A stretch of 64,000 nt of DNA from NCBI GenBank assembly GCA_973895155.1, contig OZ316892.1, positions 22,816,001 to 22,880,000 on the forward strand, in the 5' to 3' direction. Made by a program: the position numbers and the translations under genes. Shown here in pieces: positions 1 to 12,330 of the stretch (position 1 is the first letter of the stretch; the number at the start of each line of letters is the position of its first letter). The stretch comes from Marsupella aquatica (taxonomy: Eukaryota; Marchantiophyta). The notes beneath the pieces are model-generated. The model was given only the letters and a program-made list of their open reading frames with translations. It was not told the DNA's origin and made no database searches.

Positions 1-3000
1 CATGGCAGCCGCCATATAATCATCATGATGAGGAGACCACAGTCTCTGAACAAGCGCTGATGAGTGAGCGAGCAACTTCCATCAGTTTAATCCCCTGAGC
101 CAATCGCACGGTCTGTCGATCGAGGTAATGGCAGTGGTCCAGTCTATAGCCTTTCTCTTTGGCGTTTCTGTTTGCTTTACCGACCACATCGAACCAGAAC
201 CAGACCTCCAGAGCACGTATTACATTACGGGATGAGATGGGGGGTGATGAGATTATTCGGATTTGTTAAATTTTGATTCTAGATTACGTCATGCTCACAC
301 TCTCTAAGAAGATGTGTCTTTCGTCTCGCGCTTGCTTCCTGGAATCTGGATGTTGACGTCAGAAGCAGAAGGATCTTTGGGTTTTCACAAAGAGTGTTGC
401 CGCGGACTTGGGGTTGGTGTTACCAACCTTTTTAGTATTGGTAATTCCTTGAGTTTGGTTTGCTCCTGCTGGATTTGATTTGTGACCTACCTAGGATTGC
501 ATTACCTACCTAGGGCCCTACGGGTGTGATATAGCCACGGTAGACACTCGAGAGTGTGTCTTTGCAACAGTAGTGGAATAAATACAGAGAAACACACCGA
601 ATCTAGGAAGACCCAGTGAGAGCCAAGCATCTGGGAAGAAGGAGGGGATGTGCTGAAGTCTGCGCAGGCCGGTCACTTCGTGTCTAGCTGAGCGACTCTG
701 CTACTTGTACATGATTCATGACTTCTGTCAGCCCGTCCGTCCCCCCCCGTAATTAAGGTACTGACTGGAGACGCAATTTACTACGAGAGAGGAGTATAAC
801 TATCACGTGTGCATTGATTCAACTATGTTACCAGTACAGTGCACGAGTTCAATTCCACTGTGTTTGGGGAGCCAGGGATGCATTTTAAAGCAAGAAGAAA
901 GTAGAATGCAGAGCAACAGCCCAATGTCACAAAGTGGGATGGGCATGAAGTGCATTGGCAACGATCTCCAAAAGGAGAAGTAAAACATGGGTAAGCTTTC
1001 AGAAGGGCCTGGCTGGTTGGCTACTGTAGCTTCTAGGCTTCTTGCTTGCATGGTCCTCGCATGGCACACGGATGCCGGAACGCAAGCAGACTGATGTCAA
1101 GATGTCATCCTCAGCGAGGCACAATGATACTAAAGTACAGTTTTAGCATGACTGTCTCGTCTTTGTCGCAGGACTCATCCAGCCATCCAGGAGGTAGTGT
1201 CTATGCACGAGGGGAGGACAAAGTTCCGCGAGCGCACTGAAGCCCGAAATTAACGGAGACTCGGTCGCCATCGACGTAGTTATTATTAGATTATTTTGGT
1301 GTGAGATTCTCTAGCCCATTCAGATATTCATCAGCCAATTTTCATCATTCGCTGTTCACACTTCCCTCTTGTGCAAAAATTGACCTTTTCCAGATTGTTT
1401 ATATATTAGGCTGATGAATGGGGGGGGGGGGGGGGGGGGGCGGATTATGTTGTTGAGCTCGCAAGGCGAAATTCCATTGCACCCCCACTTGCAGCACAGC
1501 TCAGCGTCTTTACAGCTCTGTGCTGTTTAGAATTGCGCGTGAAACAGGCGAACTACCCAAGAGCACACAACATTTTACTTAACATTTTACTTCTCCACTG
1601 AAGAGGCGGTGAGGCCGGTCCACTTTCCACTGGAGAGTAAAATATATTTCAGCTCGTCTATCTTTAAAGTACGACTGACACTGTATCATCAAGTAATGAC
1701 ATGGACTTCGTACATGAAATAACAAGGAAAGGGCCAAAGCTGGGTGAAAGAATGCCTCCGTCGGTGGCCTTCCCAGTAGAGCACATTGGAACATCACAGC
1801 GTTACTCCACAACTTGAACAATTTTATTATCCGTTGCCACAGTGAATGAGGATGCTGTAATAATTTCTAAAGTTGAAAGTGAACAACCCAGTGAACACCT
1901 GTATGGCTGACCCAGGCCAAATCGTATCTATCGCCGTACGAGCTCCATGAACTGCACATTTTACCCATGGGAGCAACACACACTGTGTATCGAGGAGGTA
2001 GTGATCAAGCTACGTGCAGTAAACATAACACATCGAAGGCAATCTCGGTTTCGTGTAACTCCCAGCCATCATATCTCTATCGAGAGAACTATGGTAAAGG
2101 CCTTTCCGCCGGCCAGATCATCCGCACCACAACCTTCTCCTCCAAAGCAAAGCTACAATTGTGGTAGCTACGTGCGTGTCAACGCCCCTCAAAGCCTACA
2201 CAGCCAGCTCCACTAAAACAATGGTGCTGTAATCAGAAAAGTATGGACAGTTGCGGAATTTGGCACCATCTCTCGCTGTTATCTTGCAATTTGGCGCTTT
2301 CTAAAATATCCAAATAGAGAGAATCGATCGGAGCTTTCGCAATGAGTAACAAATATTGTCGTAAAGGCCTCCGTACGAAAAGCCAAGTCGTCTAGATCTT
2401 CCATGTACAGGTAGCAGCCGACCCTCGGAATAGAGACCATTGAATTGAAACTCAGTCTAGCAACATTATTGCCAGGCCAGAGCCAGACGAAGTGGTAATC
2501 TGTATGATTGAGATACTTGCAACAAAATAATATGATTACGATTTCCGAGGTTGTTCATGGACATCCTCAGAGAAGGAAGGAATAGAGCTATGAACCTTAT
2601 CTTAGGAGCTCTATGATGGTCGGCATGGACTCGTCTGGATGATTATTTAGTGTCTTGAAGAAAGGGATAGTGCTACAAGAACATGACACTAACTCAAGTA
2701 GTACACTAGCCCTAACTACATACCTAGCGGGCATGCGAGGGACATGCCGATGTGCATAAGAGGCACTGTCCCTCGGCATGACACGATATCTTTGTCCCTT
2801 GAGAAATGCATTGTACAACACAATTTTGCATATGGATTCGGCCAAAATCAGCTGCGGAACAAAAGTGAACCTAAAGGAATACTCATCAACTTTCCCAGAA
2901 GTGATTCCAGCTAAGAAAATGGGGGCCACTGTGTGACCAAGACGAGTTACTTTTATTTATTTTTCAGTTTTCTTAGACTTCTGCGGTCGAGTTGATCTTT

Positions 3001-5415
3001 GCTCCGAATGGGGCCTCATCGAAAGATATTAAGGAAAAGCTACCTAGTGTGGTTGTAGCGATTTGCGAGAGCCATCCATCGAGAAAGAAGCTTCTTCCGA
3101 GTATGTAAAGTGCATACACAAGTAGGAGGAGCGACGTCACTGGAGAAGGCCTTGAAGGTCTGCGAACGGGAGACGGAAGCTTCTAACGTTAACGAGAGAG
3201 ACAATGAAAATGTATGTTTTGGAATCGGTGAACTTGCTCCATCTCCCGTAAGCATAAAGTTGTTTCTCTCTCGATCCTCTACCACCTATGCAACTTTTCT
3301 GCCGGCCACTTGCAGAGACAGGAGAAGATGAAGATAGGAATCGAGCTACCGTACGAGGCAGTCAGCTTACTTCAATCTGATTCTCAACAAGTTAGTGTTG
3401 CTCAATCGAGTCCAGAGTCAATCGGTCTGTACGACACTTCAACTTGAATTCATGACCGATTGAAAACCTCATTTTCGGGTTTGCCAAGCGACGAGCATCA
3501 ACTGTGCTTCATGATGTTCCATCTCACCAAAATTTACTGTGCGCAAGTTCTTTACTTCGTTGTCAAATCACAGTTTCACTCGAAAGAGTACACCAGTATT
3601 GCATATTGATGACTTCATAAATGTTGGTCTCTTTCTGGAGAATGGAACATGTCGACCTGGAGCAGACGACTGGAATGCTAGCTACCATAGTATAATATCT
3701 AGGGAAAAATATATCTGTAACTCTGCAATTCCGCCAGCCTTTCACTGTTTATTATCCGCCAGGATTTTTGTCGTATGGGCAAAATAAGATTTCATCGGAT
3801 CAATACGTTATGCTATGTGCCATATTTTTTCTGCCCAAGGACGAACGTCACCTCTGAAAGATGTATTGGACGCTAGTTAGAGTAGTGACAGAGAGATCGT
3901 TAGAAAGTGGTGATGGCATGCAATCTGCAAAGGAGACGAGAAATTTATTGTTTTTAATAGAGGTTTCAGATTATCTGGCCACCATAAAATTGTGTGTCAG
4001 TTTGGACACCTGCGAGGCAACCAAACTCTGGACCTCGACTACTTAAGCTCGAGTCGTCATCGCTACGCTGCAAAATACGGCACCCTAGACCACCGAGGGA
4101 CAGATTATGTAAATTTCTTAAGGGAGGATTTGTTCTTAGGGCGAGTTTAAGTCGTGTCGTGACACAGGACGCAGGGGTTTCCAGAGGCTTTGAGAAAGAG
4201 CATTATTTTAGAGTGTGCTTCAACGGTCAAAATCTGAGCACTCTCGTGTTCTCCAAAACTCCCATATATTCCAACTTAATGTGAGTACTGTAGCACATCA
4301 AGACAGTGCTCCTCTCCCTCTCGTGTGCTGCACTCTTGCTGTCTTCCGTTTCAGATGATGAATGAAGTATAGTTTTCCATGTAAAAAGAAAAGATCAACT
4401 GTAGCTTCTCGCAGATTGATCGGTAGATCCAGCTTCTCTCACAAGTTTGGATTAGCAGAATATGATGTCCTTCGAAATGAGCTAACGTCGACTCATAGAC
4501 TCGGATTAGGAGATAGAGAAAGAGAGAATTAGTTCGTGGACCCCTTGGCTAATAAAATCAGGGGGAAGAGTCGATCTGAGCCGTCTCCATTTCTTATCTC
4601 CGGAAATCTCGTCCGTCCATCATAATGGCCAATCTATGGCTCAAAAGAAAGATCTCAAATAGATCTATGGATGGGTTCTGTCCATTTTGCAAATGGGTTA
4701 ATATTTTTCAAATGAAAAATTAAACAAATCCAAACAAATCCAAGGCCTCCTAGCCGTCGATTTTGTTGATTTTACGATCTTTGTCGTCCATTTTGTAATG
4801 CCTCTAGAAATCTTATTCATCCATGTTAGAAGGCGATCTAGGGTGCAAAAGAAAAATCCCAATGAGATCTACAACTGGGTATTTTTTGTTTTGAGAATGA
4901 GTAAATAGTTTTGAGTATAAAATTAGATGAACTTTCAAGATTCCAGCCATTCCTCCTCCCCGATCCTGGGTTTTTATGGGTTTTTATGTGCTCTTCCCAA
5001 CATTAATGGCCGTACAATACGAGAGGTCCTTACATACCGGGAGTTGCAGTTCAACAAGGAAGTTAACAAGTTAGTTATTAGTCATTATTTATTATATGAA
5101 AAATACTTTTTATAAATCTTTGAATTTAAGTTTTAAAATTGGAAATGTAACTAAAACGGTTACATAGTGACAGCTTTAACCGTCTTGCTCTTTGCATTTC
5201 CAATGTTTTTACTTTTCTTTTTATGTCACGGCATCCCAAAATTTACACCCAAATTGACACAAACACAAATGAAAACTATAAGTTTGATTCACAAAACCGA
5301 CGAGTCTTGTTTGTTGTGGTTGTTGTTGACGTGGCACGCTGTGGTGCCAGAAATTTTGGAAGGGACCTCTAGTGGGGTCTGTAAAGAGAGATAGAGTGAG
5401 GGATGCGGATTGTCC
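1..5415. other. No recognisable gene, mixed-composition DNA
   Basis: Open frames here are short (up to about 110 codons), overlap on both strands and match no family I know. A diverged direct repeat lies at about 4600-4910: two blocks share a GTCCATTTTG-like stretch and a gatct/aaagaaa-rich stretch. A G homopolymer is listed separately. I see no RNA gene or transposon end. Confidence 0.5.
1420..1440. repeat. 21-bp G homopolymer
   Basis: An uninterrupted run of 21 G follows ctgatgaat. Its true length is uncertain because such runs are prone to sequencing and assembly error. On the plus strand it could form a G-quadruplex. Confidence 0.95.
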
Positions 5416-5419
5416 GGCG

Positions 5420-5935
5420 ACTGTCGCTGATCCAAATCCATCATCGTATTGTAAGCGGTTGAGGGCGACACAACATTGCATAATAGGAGCTCGCGTAATT
5501 ACAGCTTCCACCATAATAAGATTATATTACATAATGCTTGCACGCACAGTGAGGAACTCACTGGCAAGAGGGTGTCGTTGATCAAAACTCATCATCATAT
5601 TGTAAATGGCTTTAGTGGTGGTTAAAGCATGAACATGATCCAGATTTTGTTTTGTAGTGATTGCATAACTGTGATGCATAACAGGAGCTCGCGTAATTTA
5701 CAGCTTCCACCATGATATGATTGATATAATTATATTAGTTGCACACAGCGAGGAAGTTACTGGCAAGGGAATTCTCGCTGATCAAAATCTATCGGTCGTA
5801 CTGGAAATGGTCTAGGGGTGACTAGACAAAGTATTGCATAACAGTAACTCGCGTAGTTTACAGCTTCCACCATGTATGATATGATTATATTACTTCAAGA
5901 CTTGCACACAGCGACGAACTCACTGGCAAAGGGAA
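5420..5935. repeat. Three-copy tandem repeat, about 160-200 bp unit
   Basis: Three consecutive diverged copies each contain, in order, a CGCTGATCAAAA-like start, a tGCATAAcaggagCTCGCGTA block, CAGCTTCCACCAT, an AT-rich stretch, TTGCACaCAGcGA and ACTGGCAAG. The CTCGCG blocks start near 5489, 5687 and 5847, so the spacing is about 198 and 160 bp. The copies have no conserved frame and no transposon ends, so this looks like a local segmental duplication. Confidence 0.85.
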
Positions 5936-8438
5936 TTGAAACGTGCTTACGTCACAGTGATCTGCAGTGCTTATTGTCAACGTTAATGACAACTCAATCT
6001 CGCGTTAAATCTGGATCCCGCCAATGAAACTGCCCTTTGCTTGCTGGCTCGCTTGTACCCTGCTGCCGAAATACCGCATGGCAGGACCGCAAGCTGTCAG
6101 GGTCGGTGAGTACACGTACAGAAGCCATCCTTTCAGATGGGTTGCCGCAATGTCTCCCCTCGACACTGGTGGAACCGTGGAACGACGCCCGCGCCTACCC
6201 ACAAGGCACAACTTACTTCCTTCTCGATTGCACACTTTTTAAGCAAGCGAAATTGCCGGAAGTACGCAAGCCGTGTGGAAACCATCAGCCACCCCCTCCT
6301 TCGTAGTCCGAATCCGTGGATGCCACCAACAACTTACTACAGTACTGTTGTAAGCAGCTTTACGAAAAATGTGATCTCAAAGCCCGAGGAAACAGGCTCC
6401 TCGAAAAGAGTATGGAGATAAGACCACTCCTACGGTATATCCATGCCTTCGCATCCGTCCACAGCTCCAGAGGGAATTGTCTCCGGTCCCCCCGGTGCGG
6501 AGACCAAAGTCGGTGACCGAGCAGACCGAGCAGGTAATAGGTTTTCATGTTGGAAAGCCATTAGAGGCACGTGAGTTGGACACGCAATGGCTGTCTCCCT
6601 TCGACTTATGGATTACACTCCAACGTTCAGTTGACTCGGGAAACGTTTTGCCGAGTGCATTTCATTTTGCTAGAAGTCGAATCGAAAGATCTCCTCAGAT
6701 TGTGCGGAACTACAGTGCAATTATCCTGAATCGTTGTACAGTCTGTGGATATCCGGTGTTCCGCGGGTCAATTGCAAAAAGCGGTGTCATGTGCACGAGG
6801 AGCTTTGTTCAACTTGATCTGCGTCCTTCCTGTAAACAGCATTGCTTAATTTACTCATGGGATCAAGACTTATAACGTCAAAATTCTCAAACTGCAGCTA
6901 CTAGGTGTTCACCGCAGCAGCGCGGTCGTCGTACATTCAGAAAGTCTTCATGAGTTCATCAAAGTACAACGTCCATGACACTACTCCATTTGTTAAAAAA
7001 AATTTATGCGAACAGCTTTTCAACTAATCATCTAGAATGGTGAGCACTGATGCAAAAAACCTTTTCAACGAAGCAACGGGAATGGTCAGCTACTGGCTGT
7101 CCATCCCGGCACTTCGTTGTGGCCCAAATACCAAATTCTAAAACCCACCCCCACCCAACAAGTTGCACCAATTGGAGGCGTTGTGCCGGGATACCACCGG
7201 CATGCGATGCCAGGTGGCCCATTTGATCCATCAAAGCATTGTAGTGCAACGCCGAGCATGTGTACTTCACTTACTACTTAGACTTCCTGCGTGTTGAGAA
7301 CCGCCAGCCCATGCAAGGCTGAATGAGATGTCCCTCGAAAAGTAGGTCACTGGCCACTCTAAAGTAGGGCACTGGCAAACATTCACGGGGCTAGGAATCC
7401 TCGAATGAGATGGACCATTCCCTCACGGGATTGATGAAAACCAAACTGCAAGTTCTCACTGGGCCAGGAAACATACACAAAAACGAAGGTTGCCAGTGAC
7501 GGATAGATTGAAATGTACGCACGGGCATGATTTTCAGGAACGTATACACATGAAAGAGTGAACGAAGCGTCCAAACTATGAATTGGAATCCAGATTGCAA
7601 TATCAAGATGCACAATGAATCGTAGCAATTGGGAGAGCCACCAACGATGGGTTAGTAAGCGATTGTTGGGATATGAAACGAGAGGAAGATGTGGTGAGAG
7701 TGGATCATCTCGAAAGCAAATGACCGCTTTATTACAAAAATGCTTCAGGAGTAGCGCATCCTGTAGGAAGGTTGCGCCCCAAGAGACATCATAGAAATCT
7801 TTTATTGAGAAGACTATACAGTAAAAGGCTGCAATTCAGCCCTGGAGTGCCTTTCTTCCGTCGCAGGGAGAAAGGCAAACAAACAGCCAGTGCTTCCTCT
7901 GGCCGAAGACAACAAACCCGCGCGAGAGGCTTTATGCATGATGATGCTAATTTCACATAAGTTATCGATCATATATATAGATAGATATATATATGTATAT
8001 ATCATACGGCAACATTGTCGCACACACGCAGTCAGTGATGTTACATCATTTCGCCGCTCCTCAAGCCAGCGTACTGTAAACAAAATGAGTGTAACAGCAG
8101 AGCAGCGATTCTCTTCGATCTGTTCTCTAAATTTCTCAAAACCTGCCCGACTCATTTCGCAGAAGACCATCATCGGTCATCATCATCGCTGCCTTCTGGA
8201 TTCGGTAACATGCAGTAATTAATGAAGCCCACCCAAGGTTTTGGTTCACTATATTTTTGTTGTTGTGGTGGTGGTGGTGGTGGCGTACTGGATAAATAAG
8301 TTCGTGCTCATCATCGACTCCTACAGCGCGGCCGGCGTTAGACATCTGCGCCTCGGATTGTGGAAGCTAGCTAAGTATAATGTATAAACTCAACAGAGAG
8401 CTGCTTGATTCAACTTTTGACACTGCTAAGTTCACAAA
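5936..8438. other. Intergenic, microsatellites near the HD-Zip 3' end
   Basis: No gene is recognised. An AT/GATA-type microsatellite lies at about 7968-8006 and a TTG/GTG run at 8259-8284. The last part must include the 3' UTR and polyadenylation region of the minus-strand HD-Zip gene, whose stop codon is at 8439-8441. I could not place a poly(A) signal with confidence. Confidence 0.5.
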
Positions 8439-10256
8439 TCAGGGCCATTCCCACCAGGGCAAGCTGCCACTCTCGTCCATGGTGTAGAAGTAATTACTAC
8501 ATTCTTCTTGAAGCATGTTCGACGACAGAACTCCATCCTCGACTTTCACCGCAATACGCTGGAACGATTGAGGGGCGACAGGCCGGCCGCCGCACAGATC
8601 CTCCGCGAACTGTACGAGTGATGTATCCACATTGTCTGTTGCCTGCGCTGCTGTAGAGGAGGGTAGCGGGCCGCAGGCGAATGAGGTCTTCTGGTCGACG
8701 CCGGGTGACAAACCACTGTCAATTGGGTGTGGGCTATCGGCATTCATGATCTCGCTAGAATTGCTCTCAGAGCTGGTCGATCCTCCTTTGCTTTTCGCTG
8801 GGCTTTCTTTGTTCATGCCTGTAACTGGAGCAGGTGTGCTCAGTTGCTGATACTCCTGCTGCTGCTGCTGCTGCTTCTGCCCATCCTGTTGATCATGAGC
8901 TCCACCTGCAGGCTCAGATTTCAACGCACTATCCAGGTGGGGAGCAAGGTCCGCAGCCACATCAAGCCCGTCGGCGCCGAAAACCTGACCGTCGAACTTC
9001 TTTTGCTTTGATTGAGACTGGAGTTTGCTCTTAAGGTGACGGATCTGAGAGAAAGCACCAAATTGTCGTCAGCAGGCAGATTCATTGAACTTCCAAACCA
9101 ACTGAAGATGATCATCATAAGCATCGAAGTTCAGAACAAAGGCATTGAAAACCATGACTCCTATCACCTCGCAAACACATTAGCGCTTATGACGCTCTGT
9201 GAAATTCTTCCCAAAGTTACAAAATCAATGATGCCCACATCGTTCACTGAGCGAGATGGGATCTCGACATTCACCTCCGCTTGGAGATTCTCCTTGTCCT
9301 CCACGACTGAATCGTATTCTGATTTGAGGGCATCGTAGTCCAGCTTCAGCACATCATAATCGCGCTCTAGCTGTTTGGTTTTCCAGCGTGCACGGCGATT
9401 TTGGAACCAAACCGCCACCTGGCGAGGCTGCAGGCCTAGTTCTCGGGCAAGCTGCATTTTCCTCTCGGGCTCGAGCTTGTTTTCGAGCTCGAAGTTCTTC
9501 TCGAGAGACCTCACTTGGTCGACCGTCAGCCTCCGCTTCTTCTCCACATGATGAGAGCAGTCATCACCAACATCGTCATCGCCAGTTTCTTCTGATGTAT
9601 CGAACATTGGGTAAAAGGGCCGCTTCTGGCCTCCGCCCATGACCGCGTCCTCTAATCCTCCGACCGATCGTGGAGCTGTTCAGTGTTCAACCACATTCAC
9701 AGACCCGTTAGATTTCATTTTCAACTACATGAAGCTCGGTGGCGTGATGCACGGATCGACTCAACACGCTACCTTTCTTAAAAGGTACCGTACTCTCTCA
9801 AGTTGCACTGCTGAACAATGCAAATTTAGATTAGTTCGGCGTTTCTAAGAGATGGTGGTCAGGTCCATAGCACATTACAGCGCGACAGTACATCAGTCAG
9901 TCTCCGGTCTCTGGTGACCAACCAAAGGATCCCAGATCTTCGAGTTTCACAAACTATTTCCGGTTGTCACATCCATAGACCTCTGAGTTTACCTAACAAG
10001 CAAAGCACCGTCTAGAGTCTTGAATATTTGCAGCAGGCGATGACTAGTTAAACCATATACAATCTAGCGCCACGAATGTTTTCTTTGAGTGGTACACTTT
10101 CAACTTAGATATTTGCTTACCTTGCATGCCTTGAGCACCGCAAGAAGCCAGCATAGCCACAAGGGTATCGGCGGAAGTGCTCTCGCTCCTCATGAGCATC
10201 ACATTGGCTGCATTATAGGCTCGGGCAGTGGCAGCCATCATGGCTGAACTGGACAT
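8439..10256 (-). CDS. Class I HD-Zip homeodomain-leucine zipper transcription factor, 3 exons, 380 aa
   Basis: Nuclear DNA-binding protein. The class I family binds CAAT(A/T)ATTG-type sites as dimers and commonly acts in stress and developmental responses. Exons on the minus strand are 10256-10121, 9675-9275 and 9044-8439; all introns have GT-AG ends. Exon 1 joins exon 2 in phase 1, exon 2 joins exon 3 in phase 0, and the total is 381 codons with TGA. The homeodomain starts near residue 90 ([11 protein letters not shown]) and its third helix carries [14 protein letters not shown], with Trp at 135. The zipper follows directly, with heptad positions L, L, L, V, L, L from residue 148. The second intron falls between its fifth and sixth heptads. 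[12 protein letters not shown] run (CTG repeat on the plus strand at about 8851-8879) and an acidic Ser-rich region lead to the C-terminal LPWWEWP, typical of class I activation motifs. Exon 1 encodes a Met/Ala/Ser-rich N terminus ([14 protein letters not shown]) and is the least certain part. A shorter start at 9640 ([10 protein letters not shown]) is the alternative. Confidence 0.93.
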
Positions 10257-12330
10257 TCGAATTGAATATGTTATAAGTAAAATTGACGCAGTCGGAAGAG
10301 TTGCCTCAAATTTGAACCACCTTGTACATTTGCCGACACAAAGTGCTACTTGGCGACCCCAGCATTCCTGTTCCTGGTATGATTGATCTCCGGATAAAAG
10401 GTCGTAGCTAGCCCTGGTCTGGCCCGAGTAATATAGCTCCCTAAAATTTCTGATTCATGCTCCAATTGGATTGAAATCAGCTAGCCGTGCTAGGTTCTGC
10501 CTCGCTCCGAAGTCCAGACACTGCACTGCTCTGCGCACAGCATAGCAACCGCAATCCCATGTATGATCCCAGTGTTGTTTCCTCTGGACAGTAAGTACAC
10601 ACCGCAGAAGTGAAGCTAGCTTGCTTCCAACAGCACCGCACACAGCACAGCCACTCCTCTCTCTGTTCAGATTTGCCTGTTGCTCAGCACGGACGACGAT
10701 AGCCAAAGCCAAGCCCCTTAGGCCACCATCTAGCAGAAAACGACCCAGGCAGAGCGGATGTAATGTATATTAAAGTGGTCGACTCCCGATTGACAAACAC
10801 TACACTGAGCCACTGACCCTACTACCACTGTCTCTCTCTCGTCCTCTCGTCCTCTGGTCCTCTCCCTTTCTATGTGAGAATGACGCCCGGCGAGCACCGA
10901 GGTCCCTCCAGAGCTGACTCGCGCGCTCTCCCTGTCTTTCACAACCCAGGTCGAAATGACGAAGGGTACACAGTTAGTTGTGCCTCTTTTGTAGTAGCTG
11001 GGTCCGTCCTTCCTCCTCAGTAGTGAGAAAAAGCAGACAGAGTGCACGTACTACGTTCAGATCACCCACTCGTGAGGTCCCTCTCGTCCACCCTCCCTCC
11101 CAGCCAAAACACCTCCCAGGGACACAGGACTCCGCTCCTTTATAAATTACCTCCTCATAACAATGCGCTCTAGCCGAGCCTAGCCGCTCTCTCCCTTCCC
11201 AATCTCACTCCCTCTGGCCTCTCCGAATTGCTTTTATTCTATCTATGTTGCCTGCCGTTTGTCTCTTCCTGGTAATGACGACTGCCTGTCCACTCAGTGA
11301 ATGCAGCTGCACCTGTAGCAGTAGTCGTAGTAGTGATAAAGTACGTAGGAGTAACAAAGCTAGCTGCTTAGCTCCTACGCTATGCAGGCACTTAGCTGCC
11401 GGTGCCTCCCTTCGTTCTCGCTTTGCTTGCTCTTTCTCTCGCCCTCCAACTGGATTGGTTGCCCAGACTTCCCCTCCCCCCGTTCCCTTTTATCACCACT
11501 GTATATCATCCATCCCTTCCCTTGAATCCGTTCCACTCCAGCTTTACTGTTGTCCTGCCACTGTCAAGTATGCCGCTGCTACAGGACCTGCCCCTTTTTC
11601 TTCCAGCCAGGTTCCCTCGATCGGCCCCACCAACGACCGATGAGCAGCAACAGACACTAGACAGTCTGCCTCGCTTCGCTCGATTGCTTGCTCCCTCAAC
11701 TCTTTCTTTCTTTCTTTCCTGCTTCTGTGCTCCTCTTCTCTACTCCTCTCCGAGCTTTTTATATTGGGACACAACCACCAGACTCGTCAACTCCCGAACT
11801 CGAGCACGTCAACCTTTTACTTACCCCTCTTCCTTCCCCTCCCCTCTTCCTTCCCCTCTCTCCCGCAAGCGAATCCTTGTGATTCACGGAATCTCCCCCG
11901 CAAATCGCAGCCCTCCCTTTCCGCCCCTGCCCCTCTGTCGGTCCGGTCGGCTTCACCCGGGTCAGAGTGGGGGGTTAGCTTGGAGTAAGCTGTCGGCGCG
12001 TGACCAACACGAGAAACGAGCGACAACCGCGTGGTTAGCTTGACCGAACCGCTGTGGTTAGGTCTGACGGTCGGTTCGTAGCTGAAGATCCCGGACGCAC
12101 ATCCTGCCTAACCGCGACGGGAGTTTGGTTTCTCAGGAGTCAGATTCAGGACGGTGCGGGTGCTTTGGGTTGTCCGTCGCGCGCACAAGAGGTTATGGTG
12201 AACCACGTGACATTCACTTACTCTCCCGCTTCGGTGACCCCCTTGCCTGGGCTGACATGGTTGTGGTAAACTGGACCGGAGTCATCGTCGTAGGCGTCGG
12301 CTGGCACCGTCCTACAGTAGAACGTTGAAA
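10257..12330. promoter_or_regulatory. Upstream region of the HD-Zip gene, CT-rich and GC-rich
   Basis: This stretch should hold the 5' UTR and promoter of the minus-strand HD-Zip gene; that role is inferred from position only. On the plus strand it is strongly CT-rich, for example at 10825-10870, 11430-11560 and 11690-11930, so it is GA-rich in the direction of the gene. Open frames such as 11402-12043 are low-complexity Pro/Ser/Leu strings produced by the CT bias and match no family. A TTTATAAATT box at about 11140 reads on the plus strand, away from the HD-Zip gene, so I do not assign it to that gene. Confidence 0.45.

Noticed and set aside
9164-9274. Extension of the HD-Zip exon past the zipper ([13 protein letters not shown]...)
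   Set aside because: This is intron read-through. Splicing at the GAG/GTGAAT donor to the acceptor at 9045 continues the heptads correctly.
11133-11150. TTTATAAATT as a TATA box
   Set aside because: It reads on the plus strand and no plus-strand gene is recognisable downstream. The HD-Zip gene runs the other way.
11402-12043. 213-codon open frame upstream of the HD-Zip gene
   Set aside because: It is low-complexity Pro/Ser/Leu sequence from CT-rich DNA, overlaps other long frames on both strands and matches no family.
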